Of a stretch of 6,392 nucleotides of DNA, positions 4,661 to 6,392 are shown one piece after another (position 1 is the stretch's first letter; every line of letters starts with the position of its first letter). The translations under genes were made by a program, and so were the position numbers. The notes below the pieces were generated by a model. That model ran no database searches. It saw only the letters and a list, made by a program, of their open reading frames with translations, and was not told the DNA's origin. Source of the stretch: an uncultured Clostridia bacterium (GTDB lineage: Bacteria; Bacillota; Clostridia; Christensenellales; CAG-138); NCBI GenBank assembly GCA_946183765.1, contig CAMHDC010000078.1:1-6392 (forward strand). Reading direction: 5' to 3'.

Positions 4661-5584
4661 TTACATCCACTTCTTTTTCCTGAAATAGCGGATGCAGGCT
4701 ATCACGATGATTACCGACAGCAAAAATACCGCCGGATAACCGAATTTCCAGTTCAGCTCCGGCATATACCGGAAGTTCATGCCGTACCAGCCCGCGATCA
4801 GGGTCAGCGGCAGGAAGATGGAGGTGATCACCGTGAGCAAGGTCATGATCCGATTCTGCTTTACGTCCATCTGAACCTGGATCAGATCCCGAAGCTGCAC
4901 CACGTACTCCCTCTGCCCCGTCACCATGTCCTGCAGGCGCATGACCCGGTTGGTGAACAGATGGAAATACCGCAGGTTCTCCTCCTGGAAGAAGCCGTTT
5001 TCGTTCTCCTCCAGCTCCTGTCCGAGATCGATGAGCTGCTCGTAGTGGACCCGCAGATCCAGCAGATCGCCCCGGATGTCGTTCAGCTCCTGGGGATAGG
5101 TCTCCACCTCGCCCCGCAGGATAGCCTCCTCGATGCCGTTGAGCCGCTTCTCTATGGATTCCAGCAGAGACAGATCCTGGGCGATGATGGTCTCCAGCAG
5201 GTCGTACAAAAACCGTTCCAGGCTGGGCAGCCGCCACTTCTTGGTGCGGCTGATGGTTTCCACCTTCTGGGCGATATAGTCCCCGTCGTCCATCAGCGCC
5301 ACCCCGCGCTCGTCCAGCGCGAAGGAGAACCGATGCCGGGGGCCGCTGATTTTCTGCCGGTCCGGGATGGAGAAGGCGCCGGTGAGCGAGTCCATGTTCA
5401 CCACGGCCTTGGTCTCATGGGGCGCGTCCACGTCCATCTCGATATCCAGCTCTATGCCCAGCTCGCCCCGCAGCTTTCGCCACTCCCGGCCGGTCAGCAC
5501 CGCCACGAAGGGCACGTCCTTCGGGAGCGCCTTGACCTCCGCCAGGGTGCACGGGGTCAAGGATTCATGAATGGAATAAAACAT
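4661..5584 (-). CDS. corA: CorA-family magnesium/divalent cation channel
   Basis: A 307-residue inner-membrane protein with the normal CorA plan. It has a cytosolic N-terminal alpha/beta domain (1 to about 115), a long helical stalk (about 118-245, rich in Glu, Leu and Arg), then TM1 (about 248-267) running into the signature YGMNF with GMN at 268-270, the short MPEL loop (274-277), and TM2 (about 284-299). It ends in a basic tail (RYFRKKKWM). CorA pentamers bring in Mg2+, and some relatives carry Co2+, Ni2+ or Zn2+ or act as exporters; the sequence does not decide between these. The ATG at 5584 is preceded by GGGGAGG with 5 nt from GGAGG to the start. It lies 26 nt after the flavoprotein gene and 10 nt before the GTPase gene, in one probable operon. 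Confidence 0.95.
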   Translation of the reverse strand: MFYSIHESLTPCTLAEVKALPKDVPFVAVLTGREWRKLRGELGIELDIEMDVDAPHETKAVVNMDSLTGAFSIPDRQKISGPRHRFSFALDERGVALMDDGDYIAQKVETISRTKKWRLPSLERFLYDLLETIIAQDLSLLESIEKRLNGIEEAILRGEVETYPQELNDIRGDLLDLRVHYEQLIDLGQELEENENGFFQEENLRYFHLFTNRVMRLQDMVTGQREYVVQLRDLIQVQMDVKQNRIMTLLTVITSIFLPLTLIAGWYGMNFRYMPELNWKFGYPAVFLLSVIIVIACIRYFRKKKWM

Positions 5585-5589
5585 AGCCG

Positions 5590-5596
5590 CCTCCCC
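5590..5596 (-). promoter_or_regulatory. Strong ribosome binding site of corA
   Basis: On the minus strand this reads GGGGAGG, with 5 nt between the GGAGG core and the ATG at 5584. It supports that start and contrasts with the weak sites of the two genes downstream. Confidence 0.8.
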
Positions 5597-5610
5597 AGCG
5601 ATCTAAACCG

Positions 5611-6392
5611 TCAGTCCTTTTGTTTCTCCGCCGCTTCCAGCACTTTTTTATACGGCATGGCCATGCCTTCGGTCATCTTGCCGCCTATCTTCTTTTGAAG
5701 CTTTTTGTTCTTCATCATGGCTCCCACCAGGTACATGGCCCCGATCCGGCCCCGATGCTTCTGGGGGAAGTCCTCGTAGAAGCCATGGGCTTTATAAAAC
5801 CTGTGATCGGCCCGCATGAGGCCCTGCATCTGATAGATCAGGTCCCGGAAGATCTTGAACCCACCTACGCCGAAGAAGTTTTTGGGCTGCTGATACCCGT
5901 TCTCCACAGCGTAGGCCAGGGTCTCGGCCAGCTGGTCGATCTCCCGCTCCGGCGCGGTTTCGTCGGCGGCGATCCCGGCAAGATAGTTGCCGCCCACCTG
6001 GGAGCGGGCCTCCATGAGCAGGTGAAGGTTCTCTTCCCGGCTCAGGGCCCCGTCCACCAGGTAGCCCACGGGCTTGCCCATGGTGACCGTGCGGTGGCCG
6101 TTGCAGAACTGGCGGTCGTCGTAGAGCTTGAACCGATAGCCCATGGCATGGTCCCGGATGGTGTAGGCGTAGACGATGGCGTCGGCGGACTGGATATTCT
6201 CCCGAAGATAGGTATCGAAGCCGTCCTTATAGACGCAGGTGCCGTCGGCGGCGCAGTGGAAGCATCCCAGGCACCCGCCCGCAAAGGGGAAGGTCCTCAG
6301 GTTGACGACGCGCGTCTCGTAGGGGAGCTTCGCCGAAAACCGGTCGATCATGGCGCCGAGGGCGTCGTCCGCCCCCTCCTCCCGGTCGGTGA
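5611..6392 (-). CDS. Flavodoxin-fold NAD(P)H-dependent oxidoreductase, iron-sulfur flavoprotein-like; 5' end outside window
   Basis: The frame is open to the right edge, so the true start lies beyond 6392; the ATG at 6351 is internal. At least 260 residues are coded here. The missing N-terminus should hold the GSPR-type FMN phosphate loop. Visible parts fit the NADPH-dependent FMN reductase/iron-sulfur flavoprotein family: VVNLRTFPFAGGCLGC, a C-x2-C-x2-C-x5-C cluster (6235-6273), then KDGFDTYLRENIQSADAIVYAYTIRDHAMG, the usual D-D-x-x...A-D-x-I-V motif before the flavin-binding turn. The cysteine spacing fits the compact [4Fe-4S] motif of archaeal Isf proteins, but many flavodoxin-family proteins keep similar cysteines without a proven cluster. 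About 75 C-terminal residues after GVGGFKIFRDLIYQM form a basic extension beyond the core fold. The likely job is electron transfer or reduction of a small acceptor; the substrate is unknown. It comes first in the visible operon, 26 nt before corA. Confidence 0.82.
   Translation of the reverse strand, partial: TDREEGADDALGAMIDRFSAKLPYETRVVNLRTFPFAGGCLGCFHCAADGTCVYKDGFDTYLRENIQSADAIVYAYTIRDHAMGYRFKLYDDRQFCNGHRTVTMGKPVGYLVDGALSREENLHLLMEARSQVGGNYLAGIAADETAPEREIDQLAETLAYAVENGYQQPKNFFGVGGFKIFRDLIYQMQGLMRADHRFYKAHGFYEDFPQKHRGRIGAMYLVGAMMKNKKLQKKIGGKMTEGMAMPYKKVLEAAEKQKD

Noticed and set aside
4328..5698. Long + strand open frame of 456 codons opposite corA and the GTPase start
   Set aside because: It is a GC-rich antisense frame spanning two well-recognised minus-strand genes and the gap between them; its translation is rich in His, Gln, Arg and Pro with no family pattern.
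6349..6351. ATG as the start of the flavoprotein
   Set aside because: The frame remains open to the window edge with sensible helix-like residues upstream, and a start here would remove the FMN-binding loop; the gene is cut by the window.

Overview
This window looks like a chromosomal segment of a GC-rich, low-copy Gram-positive anaerobe, most likely an uncultured or gut-type member of the Clostridia (Bacillota). The reasons are GGAGG-type ribosome binding sites, a YlmH-family S4 protein, a Tet(M)-like GTPase carrying a YacP/Rae1-type NYN nuclease domain, and heavy use of GC-rich codons. The lineage is inferred from gene families only and was not checked against a database.

Layout. At the left edge, on the + strand, is the last 39 codons of a methionyl-tRNA synthetase-type tRNA-binding domain (1-120), closed by a clean intrinsic terminator (138-165). 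A 234-base AT-rich intergenic stretch follows, holding four short TATGCCAA repeats. Every other gene is on the minus strand and converges on metG. In transcription order (right to left) they are: a flavodoxin-fold oxidoreductase with an iron-sulfur-like cysteine motif (5' end outside the window); a CorA-type Mg2+/divalent cation channel; an 875-residue Tet(M)/EF-G-like translational GTPase fused to a NYN/Rae1-like ribonuclease domain; and YlmH, an S4-domain RNA-binding protein whose start lies 70 nt inside the GTPase gene. After a 214-base gap with terminator-like hairpins comes a second small unit: an antibiotic-biosynthesis-monooxygenase (ABM)-fold protein followed 24 nt later by a GNAT acetyltransferase.

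How the genes may work together. The most interesting part is the GTPase-nuclease fusion with its overlapping ylmH. The GTPase half should bind the ribosomal factor-binding site. Rae1 of Bacillus subtilis is known to cleave mRNA in the ribosomal A site. YlmH is a ribosome-associated S4 protein reported to take part in ribosome-associated quality control. The three activities on one transcript suggest a translation-surveillance module: clear or probe the A site, cut the mRNA, and process the stalled large subunit. This is inference. Such fusions are often labelled tetracycline-resistance proteins, but the domain IV loop here lacks the Ser-Pro-Val tip that defines Tet(M)/Tet(O), so a drug-resistance role is doubtful.

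Limits: the metG fragment and the flavoprotein are cut by the window edges, promoters are only weakly visible, and no homology search could be run.
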